NCBI GenBank assembly: GCA_021797495.1
Contig: JAJZZO010000004.1
Coordinates: forward strand, 1-57,734
Source of the DNA: Microcaldota archaeon
Lineage (GTDB): Archaea > Micrarchaeota > Micrarchaeia > Micrarchaeales > Micrarchaeaceae
DNA length: 57,734 bases
Direction: 5' to 3'
Within the stretch, counting starts at the first letter, position 1, and each line of letters starts with the position of its first letter. Made by a program: the position numbers and the translations under genes. The notes below the pieces were generated by a model. That model saw only the letters and a list, made by a program, of their open reading frames with translations. It did no database searches and was not told the origin of the DNA. Of this stretch, positions 26,185-34,540 are shown piece by piece.

Positions 26185-29100
26185 GTGTTGGACCTAAATG
26201 CTAATGAGCTTGAAATGCTGAATTACTGGAGGGAAAAGGATGTCCTTGGAAGGCTGAGAGCCAGGAACAAGGGCAAAAAGCCCTTCTATTTTCTCGATGG
26301 CCCGCCGTACGTGAGCGGAGACCTTCACCCCGGGCAGATGTGGGTAAAAGCGGTAAAGGACATAACGCTTAGATACAGGAGGATGAGAGGCTACGACGTA
26401 AGGGACATGCCCGGATACGACGTGCACGGATTGCCAATAGAGAACAAGGTGGAGAAGAAGCTCGAGCTCAAATCAAAACAGGAGATAGAGGAGAAAATAG
26501 GTGTAGAGGAGTTCATAAGGCAGTGCAGGAAATTCGTAGACGACGGGATAGGGCGTATGGACAGCGACTACGAGCGCTTCGGCATAACGCTCGACTTCGC
26601 GCATCCGTACATACCGTTCAACAAGTCATACATAGAAGCTGGATGGCAGATGTTCAAGCGCATAAGCGACAGGGGGCTGCTTTACAGGGACACCAAAGCC
26701 ACGCTGTACTGCCCCAGGTGCCAGACCCCTGTCTCGCAGGGAAGCATGGAAGCGGAGTACATGCAGGACAACGACCCTTCTATAGCCGTATCGTTCAAGG
26801 TCGTGAAGAATAGTTCAAGAGCGCGCATAAGCCTTGCCGATGGCGAATACTCATTGCTCATATGGACCACCACGCCGTGGACTTTACCTTCGAATATCGC
26901 AATAGCGGTTAATCCCAAGGAGCTCTATGTGCTTGCCAAATTCGGCTCCAACAACCTCATAGTTGCAAAGAAAAGGCTCGATGATGTAGTTGCCATGCTT
27001 AACGAAAGCGCCATAGCCATAGAAGAGTTCTACGGCTCGGAATTGGAGGGGATGGAATACGCGAATCCGCTTGAACAGTTTGTCCCGAAACAAAAGGAAT
27101 TGAGAAAGTACCATAAAGTGGTAGCTTCTGGAGAGCTTGTCACCATGGACGACGGCACAGGATTGGTCCACATAGCGCCAGGGCATGGATTGGATGACTA
27201 CAACCTTGGGAAGAAGCTTGGCCTGCCTATATTTTCGCCGGTGGCGGGGAATGCGGAGTACACAGAAGATGCTGGCAAATACGTGCATCTGAAGGTCCCG
27301 GAAGAGGCAAACAAAGCGGTGATGGACGACCTCAAGTCTCTTGGCGTGCTGCTTTACAAGGGAAGCATAACCCACAGCTACCCGCATTGCTGGAGGTGCG
27401 ATTCAAAGCTCATATTCATAGCTACGCCACAATGGTTTTTCAACGTGGCGAAGGTTAAAAGCAAGGTGCTTTCTGAAAACGGGAAGGTAATATGGCATCC
27501 GAAAGAGGCCCAGCAGTGGCAGGCCGACGTGCTTAGGAACTCTCCCGATTGGTGCATATCAAGGCAGAGGTATTGGGGCATACCGATACCTATATGGGAA
27601 TGCGAGAAGTGCGGCGAGATAAAAGTCATAGGCTCTCTCGAAGAGCTTGCTTCGGCAGCCATAGAAAACGAGAAAGCCAGAAAGCTCGAAGACCTGCACA
27701 GGCCCTACATAGACGAGATAAAGATAAAGTGCCATAAGTGCGGAAGCACTATGCACAGGGTAAAGGACGTAACAGACGTATGGTTCGATTCAAGCATAGC
27801 ATTCAGGGCGAGCATAGATTCGGAAAAGGAGTTTGAAAGGCTTTTCCCAGTAGATTACATAATAGAGGGAAAAGACCAGCTTAGGGGATGGTTCTCCGGG
27901 CTGATAAAAATAAGCGTGCTCGCGTACGGTAAAAAACCGTTCAAGAACGTCGGGGTTGACGGGATGCTCCTTGACGAGAGCGGAAGGGAGATGCACAAAA
28001 AGCTCGGCAATTACGTTGCGCTTCCGGAGTTGCTTAAAATAACCAGCGCAGACGTATTCAGGATATGGAGCACGGGGCACACGCCATGGCTGGACTTGTC
28101 GTTCAACAGAAGTGAGATAAGGGACTCAGAGCGCACGATAAACGTATTATACAACGCGGCTAACCTGATAGAGGAATATGGGAAATTAACAGGCATAAAG
28201 CCCAAGTGGACGCTCCCTAAAACAGAAGGCCTGGAAAACGAGGAACGCTGGCTCATATCGCGCATGCAGAGCCTGATAATATCCGTTACGGACGCACTGG
28301 AAAACTACGAGGCGCAAAATGCGGTCACTGCGATAAGGGAGTTTATAGGCGAGGATTTCAGCAGGTTTTATCTGAAAGTCGCAAAGAAAAAGCTATTGAA
28401 TTCCGACAAGGCTGTTCAGAAAAAAGTGATGCAGGTGGTAAGCTACGCATTGGATACAGTTCTAACACTGGCTTCCCCGATAATACCATTCACTTCGGAT
28501 TATATAACGCTACGCATGCTCAAGAACACTGACGACAGCATTTCTATGCGAAAATGGCCCAAGGCAAAACCAGAACTCATAGACAAAGAGCTTGAAAGCT
28601 CTTTCGACATGGTAAAGGAGTCCATAAGTGCACTTCTCAACAACAGGGAACAGGCCAAAGTGCCGCTGAGGTGGCCTGTGAAGCAGGCACTGGTCGAAAC
28701 GACGAGCGACGAGGTTTATAACGTCCTTTCGAGATTCTCAGGCATAGTCGGGGATTACGCAAACGCAAAGGAGGTTCTCATAAAAAAGGTAAGCAATGTG
28801 GGATTGGAGGCAAAGCCACAATTCCAGAAGATAGGCCCTGAGTTCAAGGACAATGCATCTGCAGTAGCTAAGGCAATAACAGAGGCAAATATAGAGGAAA
28901 TGAAGCGCTCGTTTGAAACTGGAGGCAGCTTTGCCCTGCATACAGAGAAGGGAGTTTTCGAGATAAGGCCTGAGCATGTGGTAATTTCAGAATTCAACAC
29001 AAGCGAAGGCATGAAGAAGTTCAAGTACGGCTACGCCAAGGTAGACAGCGAGATCAGCAAGGAGCTAGAGAACGAGGCCTTCATAAGGGAGCTGGAGCGC

Positions 29101-29337
29101 AGGATACAGATGGAGCGAAAGTCCGAAGGCATGAAGAGATCGGACAAGGTAGAGGTTTACATAAACGCTGACGATGAGACTGCTTCGCTGATAAAGAAAG
29201 ATGTTTCGCAGTTTGCGAAGGACATCAACGCGAAAAAGGTCGAGATAGTAAACGATTTCGAAAGCGGATTGAAAGCCATCCCGTTGGAAATAATGGAAAC
29301 GCAGCTTCGCGTTGCAATAAAGAAAATTGGGGTTTGA
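26185..29337 (+). CDS. ileS: Isoleucyl-tRNA synthetase
   Basis: 1050 aa class Ia synthetase, normal length for archaeal/eukaryotic-type IleRS. It starts at GTG (26185) or the adjacent TTG; no ATG precedes the conserved ELEMLNYWREKDV. The HIGH region reads GPPYVSGDLHPGQMW (His48-Pro-Gly-Gln51), and the KMSKS region reads REMHKKLGNYVALPELL, keeping only the second Lys of the motif. The editing domain contains LIWTTTPWTLPSNIAIAV and the zinc ligands CEKCGE and CHKCGST. The anticodon-binding and C-terminal domains follow. It charges tRNA(Ile) and hydrolyses Val-tRNA(Ile). The stop is one base before the next gene's ATG. Confidence 0.95.
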   Translation: MLDLNANELEMLNYWREKDVLGRLRARNKGKKPFYFLDGPPYVSGDLHPGQMWVKAVKDITLRYRRMRGYDVRDMPGYDVHGLPIENKVEKKLELKSKQEIEEKIGVEEFIRQCRKFVDDGIGRMDSDYERFGITLDFAHPYIPFNKSYIEAGWQMFKRISDRGLLYRDTKATLYCPRCQTPVSQGSMEAEYMQDNDPSIAVSFKVVKNSSRARISLADGEYSLLIWTTTPWTLPSNIAIAVNPKELYVLAKFGSNNLIVAKKRLDDVVAMLNESAIAIEEFYGSELEGMEYANPLEQFVPKQKELRKYHKVVASGELVTMDDGTGLVHIAPGHGLDDYNLGKKLGLPIFSPVAGNAEYTEDAGKYVHLKVPEEANKAVMDDLKSLGVLLYKGSITHSYPHCWRCDSKLIFIATPQWFFNVAKVKSKVLSENGKVIWHPKEAQQWQADVLRNSPDWCISRQRYWGIPIPIWECEKCGEIKVIGSLEELASAAIENEKARKLEDLHRPYIDEIKIKCHKCGSTMHRVKDVTDVWFDSSIAFRASIDSEKEFERLFPVDYIIEGKDQLRGWFSGLIKISVLAYGKKPFKNVGVDGMLLDESGREMHKKLGNYVALPELLKITSADVFRIWSTGHTPWLDLSFNRSEIRDSERTINVLYNAANLIEEYGKLTGIKPKWTLPKTEGLENEERWLISRMQSLIISVTDALENYEAQNAVTAIREFIGEDFSRFYLKVAKKKLLNSDKAVQKKVMQVVSYALDTVLTLASPIIPFTSDYITLRMLKNTDDSISMRKWPKAKPELIDKELESSFDMVKESISALLNNREQAKVPLRWPVKQALVETTSDEVYNVLSRFSGIVGDYANAKEVLIKKVSNVGLEAKPQFQKIGPEFKDNASAVAKAITEANIEEMKRSFETGGSFALHTEKGVFEIRPEHVVISEFNTSEGMKKFKYGYAKVDSEISKELENEAFIRELERRIQMERKSEGMKRSDKVEVYINADDETASLIKKDVSQFAKDINAKKVEIVNDFESGLKAIPLEIMETQLRVAIKKIGV

Positions 29338-29338
29338 A

Positions 29339-29905
29339 ATGCGTGCTATAAGCACGGAGAGCTCATACAAGGCTGTTGACAAGCTTCTTTTCTCCAAAGG
29401 CAGGAATCTCTACATAATATCGCCTTTTGTCAGCGAATACTACCTCAAGATGCTGAAGAGGCTTTCATCGCGCAAGAATGTCTACCTGATAACAAGCGAG
29501 AGTTCCTATTCTAAAGCGGTAGAGTATGCAGGGAGCAGATTGGCAGGCACGCCAAAAATTTCGCATGCTGCGATAGTTGCAGCCACAGTAGCGCTAACAG
29601 CACTCGCAAAGCAGTACATGATAGCCCTTTTGGCAATTGACATGCTTGGTATATGGGCAGCTTTCTTTACGGTTGCAATGCTTTCCCCCAAGAGAAAAAG
29701 CAGGATGCATGTCAAAATAGTCAGGGGCAATTTTGTACACGAGAAAGTTTACATTGGTGAAAATAGGGCAATAACCGGAAGCGCGAATCTTACTTATTCA
29801 GGAATGCACAAGAATACCGAGAGGATAGAGATTATAGACGACAAGAAAGAGGTAAAGGAATTAAGGAGGCATTTTGAAGATATGTGGCATAAGGCAGTTT
29901 CCTGA
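29339..29905 (+). CDS. Phospholipase D-like protein with an internal membrane hairpin
   Basis: 188 aa from ATG 29339, one base after the ileS stop (an upstream TTG at 29327 overlaps ileS). One PLD half-site is present: FVHEKVYIGENRAITGSANLT, that is H-x-K-x4-E, with Glu replacing the usual Asp of HKD, then GSxN. Family nucleases of this kind act as dimers. Between the N-terminal PLD strand (LYIISPFVSEYYL) and the HKD motif sit two hydrophobic helices (about residues 75-113), which would anchor it to the membrane. Possible nuclease or phospholipid-modifying enzyme. Confidence 0.75.
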   Translation: MRAISTESSYKAVDKLLFSKGRNLYIISPFVSEYYLKMLKRLSSRKNVYLITSESSYSKAVEYAGSRLAGTPKISHAAIVAATVALTALAKQYMIALLAIDMLGIWAAFFTVAMLSPKRKSRMHVKIVRGNFVHEKVYIGENRAITGSANLTYSGMHKNTERIEIIDDKKEVKELRRHFEDMWHKAVS

Positions 29906-30030
29906 ATATGCAAAACTCTCTTTTCGCCCGCAGCAAAAAGGCATAATAAGCTTTTTTACAACTTCTCTTTACGGAGTACAATCAAAAGGTTAATATATCT
30001 GAAAAAAGAGTTATTTATAATGGTGGTGAA

Positions 30031-30834
30031 GTGGATGGTGGGCACAGCCTTTATCTCAGGGGCCAAAGCGCAATAGAGTATTTGGTGACTTATGGATGGG
30101 CTATGATGATAATAATAGCTGCAGTAGGCATGCTGTATTTCTATGTGATAATACCTATGTCAATACCGCCAAACAACTGCGTGTTTATAGTTGGAGTATC
30201 ATGCGACAATTATGGGGTTGGCATGAGCCAAGCATCAACAAACACAGTAAATGTGAGCTTAATGCTTTCAAACCCTAATTATTATCCCATAAAAGACCCA
30301 GTCATGGTAATAAACAGCCAGGGAAGCAATTATAGTGCTACTTGTGTACCCTCTTTCGTGAACCCAGGAGCGACTTTTGTATGCTCTGCAGGTGTTTATG
30401 ACAATTTTGGAAACCACCTTAAGGCAAATGTTTATATAAAAGAATATAACTGCGGCTTGAGCAAGTATGGTGAATTCAATGGAACTTGTGCCGATCCCCC
30501 GATACAGATTTACAAGGGGGCCATATACGACACATTTAGCAAAAATATAACTGCCAAGCCGACGGCGTTAATAGTGAATCCTTCAACGTTGACTTTAGCA
30601 GCAGGTAACGCTTACAGCATAAACTCCACATTCGAATTTGCAGGCAGTCCGACACCTTCCGTAACGGTGAATTATACACTTAACAATACAGATGCGAGAC
30701 TGCAGAATAGCAAAGGTTTCACTGGATCGAGCGGAGTAGCAAGCGATACGCTTTATGCGCTCCATACAGGAACAGTGAAAGTGACAGTTTCGTTCGATGG
30801 TTATAGTGCAAATTCCATAGTCACCATATCCTGA
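30031..30834 (+). CDS. Class III signal-peptide pilin-like surface protein
   Basis: 267 aa from GTG 30031, chosen because the ATG at 30020 is out of frame; GGTGGTGA immediately precedes it. The N-terminus RGQSAIEYLVTYGWAMM is the class III (DUF361-type) prepilin motif, processed before the Gln by an EppA/PibD-type peptidase, followed by the assembly helix. The outside part has Cys pairs (NNCVFIVGVSCDN, CNCG-like YNCGLSKYG...TCA) and sequons. Residues about 180-267 look like a bacterial Ig-like (BIG) module: NPSTLTLAAGNAYSINSTF and TGTVKVTVSFDGYSANS. A TATA element is near 29990. Likely a pilus or adhesive filament subunit. Confidence 0.82.
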   Translation: MDGGHSLYLRGQSAIEYLVTYGWAMMIIIAAVGMLYFYVIIPMSIPPNNCVFIVGVSCDNYGVGMSQASTNTVNVSLMLSNPNYYPIKDPVMVINSQGSNYSATCVPSFVNPGATFVCSAGVYDNFGNHLKANVYIKEYNCGLSKYGEFNGTCADPPIQIYKGAIYDTFSKNITAKPTALIVNPSTLTLAAGNAYSINSTFEFAGSPTPSVTVNYTLNNTDARLQNSKGFTGSSGVASDTLYALHTGTVKVTVSFDGYSANSIVTIS

Positions 30835-31080
30835 TTTTTTACATTTTTTAAAAACAATGAGTTTAGGAGCAATCATTCTTTTGTATTGTAAGAATACGGA
30901 TTCAACTGATACCTTATGGTTTTGACGTCCTCTATTTTTCTGCTGCAAGATACCGTTAAGTTTGTTAGATCCAACATATCCTGTGATTTTATAAATCTCT
31001 GGAATTTAGCAGGATTATTGGACAGCCTGCACCCAGAAAAAGATTATATATCTTTGTCGCGCAACGATATCAGTGTTAGC

Positions 31081-31509
31081 ATGGCAGATAAAAAGATATC
31101 TATATCAGTTCCAGAGGAAGTTGATGCTGCACTCAGAGCTTTATCTATATCAAAAGGGCTGAACAAATCTAAGCTCATCGAGAACTTATTGAGGAACAAT
31201 GAACAGATAGCAAGATTTATCAGGGCAGGTAAAGCAGATGAAGGAGGAGGTGTATATGCAGTGCCTGCATCGAAAGAGGAGTATAGACTGCAGGGATACG
31301 ACACATTTGGTGGAGAATGGTATACTTTACCCAATTCATATAATACTGAAAGTGAAGCAGAAGAGGCAGCTCGAGAAAAGCTAAAGGAGATAGAAAGGCT
31401 TCAGCCTTCGTCATCTTCTGGTGGTCAATACCCAACTGGCATACAGGATCGGTTTTACATAGTCTATCCAGATGGCACAAAACGTAGAATCCTACCAAAA
31501 AAGATGTAA
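31081..31509 (+). CDS. Ribbon-helix-helix DNA-binding protein
   Basis: 142 aa. The ATG at 31081 is preferred to an in-frame ATG far upstream at 30916, because a TATA element (GATTATATATC, about 31041-31051) sits 30-40 bases before it and the RHH domain starts at once. The domain is KKISISVPEEVDAALRAL, then KGLNKSKLIENLLRNN. The C-terminal 90 residues include EGGGVYAVPASKEEY and a charged helix (EAEEAAREKLKEIERL) and end RRILPKKM; that part is not recognised. Probable small transcriptional regulator, possibly autoregulated. No obvious antitoxin partner is adjacent. Confidence 0.7.
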   Translation: MADKKISISVPEEVDAALRALSISKGLNKSKLIENLLRNNEQIARFIRAGKADEGGGVYAVPASKEEYRLQGYDTFGGEWYTLPNSYNTESEAEEAAREKLKEIERLQPSSSSGGQYPTGIQDRFYIVYPDGTKRRILPKKM

Positions 31510-31754
31510 AAGAGGTAATAGGGCGTTATAATATGCCCATAAGATAGGCTTCTTCTACAGGCATATTCTGTGGGTATAGTGTATTCAGTTTTGGCGATAA
31601 CGGAATTGTTGCCCACGGCAGTGCAACGTAAGCTTTAAATAGCAGTCTTTCAGGTAAAACACTTATTCTAATTATTTATTAGAAAGTTCCACAAAATGTA
31701 TAAATATAACAAAACCCGAATAATTATGTAGCGAATAGCGAAAGTTGATTCCAT

Positions 31755-32051
31755 ATGGAGTCCAAACAAAAAAGTGGGGTAGAAAAGGGGGAAATCAAAG
31801 CAGAACTCACAGGGGAGATATGCGATGAACAGAGCTTGGAGCAATCCTTTGCAGACGAACTCAAGGCAGTAGACCTTGGGCCGATGATCGCGGCTATAAT
31901 AAATGAAGAGCCCGATCAGAATACGAAAGCAGCGATATCAAACGCGATAGCGCAAAGCGCAATAAAGATGGTAAAAAAGGCGGACGCGATAAGGAAGAAA
32001 AAACAAATAAGATTCGGTCCAGCAGCAGTGGTAATAGCTGCAAAGGAATAA
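31755..32051 (+). CDS. Hypothetical protein, 98 aa, helical
   Basis: ATG at 31755 with a TATA element (TATAAATATAAC) near 31699-31710. The protein has an acidic N-terminal half and a basic helical C-terminus (AIKMVKKADAIRKKKQIRFG, then PAAVVIAAKE). No membrane helix, no motif I recognise. It is monocistronic, ahead of the tRNA-Gly gene. Confidence 0.55.
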   Translation: MESKQKSGVEKGEIKAELTGEICDEQSLEQSFADELKAVDLGPMIAAIINEEPDQNTKAAISNAIAQSAIKMVKKADAIRKKKQIRFGPAAVVIAAKE

Positions 32052-32203
32052 GCCCGCAGCAAATACGGTGCCGCGTTTGCGGCACCATTTCACCCAAATG
32101 CAATATTTGATTGTTATTTTCTTTTCTTTGTTTCTTTTGGTTTATAGAAAGCCATTTTAAGCTTCCGAATAAAACTTATTCTTGATTATCCTTGTTATTG
32201 CGA

Positions 32204-32276
32204 GCGATCGTAGTCTAGCCTGGTAGGACTTTGCCCCTCCAAGGCAAAAACCCGGGTTCAAATCCCGGCGATCGCA
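32204..32276 (+). tRNA. tRNA-Gly (anticodon UCC), with C at position 33
   Basis: 73 nt, intron-less. The acceptor stem GCGATCG/CGATCGC is fully paired, with discriminator A73; CCA is not encoded. The D stem is GTCT/GGAC, the anticodon stem TTGCC/GGCAA, the T stem CCGGG/CCCGG with loop TTCAAAT. The seven-base anticodon loop is CCTCCAA, so position 33 is C instead of the nearly invariant U, and the anticodon is UCC (Gly). No alternative folding of the stem restores U33. Confidence 0.9.
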
Positions 32277-32342
32277 CATTATCAAATAATTTATTGTAGA
32301 ACTTTCATATAGTGTTATAAATACAGTTTCCCAATAATCATT

Positions 32343-32573
32343 ATGGGATTTGCTAAGGACGATGCAGAAGGTATATTGGTTATCATAGTCCTTGCTGTTG
32401 TTTTCGGATGGATGTTTGCAATATATTTGCGTTTGTATATAATAGGGGTTACACTCACAGTATTAGCCATAGTGTGCCTGTTTATATCGCAGGAGTTGAG
32501 GGAAATAGTCAAAACTAAGATAAAAGGACAGATGTCCAAACATCGTGATGTGCCTTTCCAGAAGCAGGAATGA
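32343..32573 (+). CDS. Small membrane protein, 76 aa
   Basis: Two closely spaced hydrophobic helices (about residues 10-32 and 34-52), then a basic cytosolic tail (VKTKIKGQMSKHRDV). A TATA element (GTTATAAATACA, about 32314-32325) lies about 22-28 bases before the ATG, so the mRNA is probably leaderless. No family recognised. It is separate from the tRNA and mvaS transcripts. Confidence 0.55.
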   Translation: MGFAKDDAEGILVIIVLAVVFGWMFAIYLRLYIIGVTLTVLAIVCLFISQELREIVKTKIKGQMSKHRDVPFQKQE

Positions 32574-32741
32574 AATGACATGATGTTAATATATTCAATT
32601 TCTCAGATACTTTATCGTAAGCTATTTGATTTTCTCAAAGAAAAAGAAAGTGGTTTGTAAGCTTTGACTTATATGCTACGTTTATTGTCTAACCTGAACT
32701 TCGTCTTTTTAGCGTAACACGATAAAGGATTTGCGATACGC

Positions 32742-34487
32742 ATGATGGCTTATAAGAACGTTGTACAGGAATTGCAGGTTGAAAAAGAGGTTATACAGCT
32801 AAGAGCAGAACCTAAAATCGGGATAAGCAAATTAGTAGTAGAAGCCCCGCAGACATATTTCAGCTATGTGGAGCTTGCCAACGCCCTTAACAGAAAGCTT
32901 AAGGAGGGAAAGAAACCGATAGAACCAAACAAGATAAAAGATGGATTAGGAATAGAAAAAGCCAGGATGCCCACTTATTCTCAATCTAATGTGACGCTAG
33001 CCGCAAACGCTTTGTATTCCTTCATAAAAAACGTAGACTCTTCCGATAGTGGCAGGAAGAAGTTTTTTGGGAATCTGCCAGGCAGCATATACTACGCAAC
33101 TGAAAGCAACCCGGATTTTAGCAGGCCTGAAGCCGAAATAGCCCTGGGGCTCGTTTATTCGAGGTTGCTCGATGAAAATGAGACACGATACAGACCCTAC
33201 GTTGAAGCGCTGAAAAACGCTGGAGTACAGCAAAATACCTTTGCATGTGCAGGCGCAGGGTTGGCTCTTTCGAGTGCGGTCAGCGAGATTTATACCGCCA
33301 ACAGCATGGGAAAAAGAAGTTCTGCGATAGTTCTTTCGGCAGATACCGCAGTATACGACAGCGTAAGGGCTCCGGATGCAGAAACTACACAGGGTAGCTC
33401 GGCCACCCTCATGTGGATTACCACAGAACCAAGCCTGATAAGCATAAATTACAATATTGGATATGGACGTTTTAACATGCCTTTTCCGGATTTCACAAAA
33501 TTCGGAGTAGATACTCCTTTTGTTCACGGAAAATTCTCCGAAAAGGGATATGTTTATGCGGTTGCAATGGCCCTTGGAAACCTCGAAAAGCTTTTTGACA
33601 GCACACGAATACTGTATTCCGATGAAAATGCGGAAAATGCCAACGCGCATAAGGCTTATTTAGCTGACAGTTTCGACATGAAGGAATTTTCTAAAAAGCT
33701 CTACAACGACAATATGAGCTTCTTTGCCAGCCACGTTCCTTTCCCGAAGCAGGCGATATACTTTGCAAGCTTTCTTTACGAGCATTATCTGAAAAATTAC
33801 GAACATGAGAAGTTCCTAAAGTTGCAGGATAGGGAATCTTTGGGAAAAAGCCCGCTAGGTGAGCAAAGCTTAGTGGAGCTGTTTACGACGAAGCTTAGGA
33901 ATTTCGGGGAAAATCTCGATGCGGACATAGTGGATTACATAGATTCGGATCCCGATATAAGCGCTTACTGGGCTTGGCTCGGAAAGCTAAGGAAACAGCC
34001 TGAATTCGAGGAGTTTCTTGCCAATATGCGCATAAAAGAAGCGCTGGAACTGCCTTCACAAGTCGGGAACTCTTATACTGGTTCGACGATAATCGCTTTA
34101 GCCAGCTTGCTCAAGAGCGGGAAGGTATTCCCAGGAGAATACGGAATAACTGCATTCTTCGGGAGCGGAATGGTTGCAGTTGCGTACCAGATAGAGATGA
34201 TAGCCAGCCAGGGATCAATAGGGAGAGACCTTGTAATAAGCATGGACAACAAAAAGGACATGCCGCTCTCCTTTAGGGATTACGAACAGCTTCATAGCAC
34301 GCTCATAAAAGGGGACGCAAAAAGGTCCATGATAAATCAGCAATACAGCCTTATAGAAAAGGATATTGAGCTCTTGAGAGGTAAGCTCCCTGAGGGGTTC
34401 CTGATAAGAAGGCGTAATGTTAACGGCACATGGGAGGCGGAGTTTGTAGAGAACGGCAATAGGCATGTATTGAAACCAAGATTTTAA
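32742..34487 (+). CDS. mvaS: Hydroxymethylglutaryl-CoA synthase (long form)
   Basis: 581 aa thiolase-fold enzyme. The nucleophilic Cys is in NTFACAGAGLALSSAV, with YATESNPDFSRPEAEIALG before it. The catalytic His is in FASHVPFPKQAIYF, and LPSQVGNSYTGSTIIAL is the C-terminal G-N-x-Y-(T/S) motif. It condenses acetyl-CoA and acetoacetyl-CoA into HMG-CoA, the entry to the mevalonate pathway for archaeal lipids. Most archaeal versions are about 350 aa and sit beside an acetoacetyl-CoA thiolase and a DUF35 protein. Here neither partner is adjacent and extra sequence lies in the middle (about residues 290-440) and at the C-terminus. It looks closer to bacterial/eukaryotic HMGCS. Confidence 0.85.
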   Translation: MMAYKNVVQELQVEKEVIQLRAEPKIGISKLVVEAPQTYFSYVELANALNRKLKEGKKPIEPNKIKDGLGIEKARMPTYSQSNVTLAANALYSFIKNVDSSDSGRKKFFGNLPGSIYYATESNPDFSRPEAEIALGLVYSRLLDENETRYRPYVEALKNAGVQQNTFACAGAGLALSSAVSEIYTANSMGKRSSAIVLSADTAVYDSVRAPDAETTQGSSATLMWITTEPSLISINYNIGYGRFNMPFPDFTKFGVDTPFVHGKFSEKGYVYAVAMALGNLEKLFDSTRILYSDENAENANAHKAYLADSFDMKEFSKKLYNDNMSFFASHVPFPKQAIYFASFLYEHYLKNYEHEKFLKLQDRESLGKSPLGEQSLVELFTTKLRNFGENLDADIVDYIDSDPDISAYWAWLGKLRKQPEFEEFLANMRIKEALELPSQVGNSYTGSTIIALASLLKSGKVFPGEYGITAFFGSGMVAVAYQIEMIASQGSIGRDLVISMDNKKDMPLSFRDYEQLHSTLIKGDAKRSMINQQYSLIEKDIELLRGKLPEGFLIRRRNVNGTWEAEFVENGNRHVLKPRF

Positions 34488-34540
34488 GGACCGTACATGC
34501 AAGGATTAATAAACAGTACAACCAGAATAATTAGATTCGG

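Noticed and set aside
30916-31080. N-terminal extension of the ribbon-helix-helix protein from an ATG at 30916
   Set aside because: The 55 extra residues match nothing and a TATA element lies inside the extension, ahead of the ATG at 31081.
32997-33650. Minus-strand open frame of 217 codons
   Set aside because: Antisense to the HMG-CoA synthase gene, which has catalytic motifs in the plus frame.
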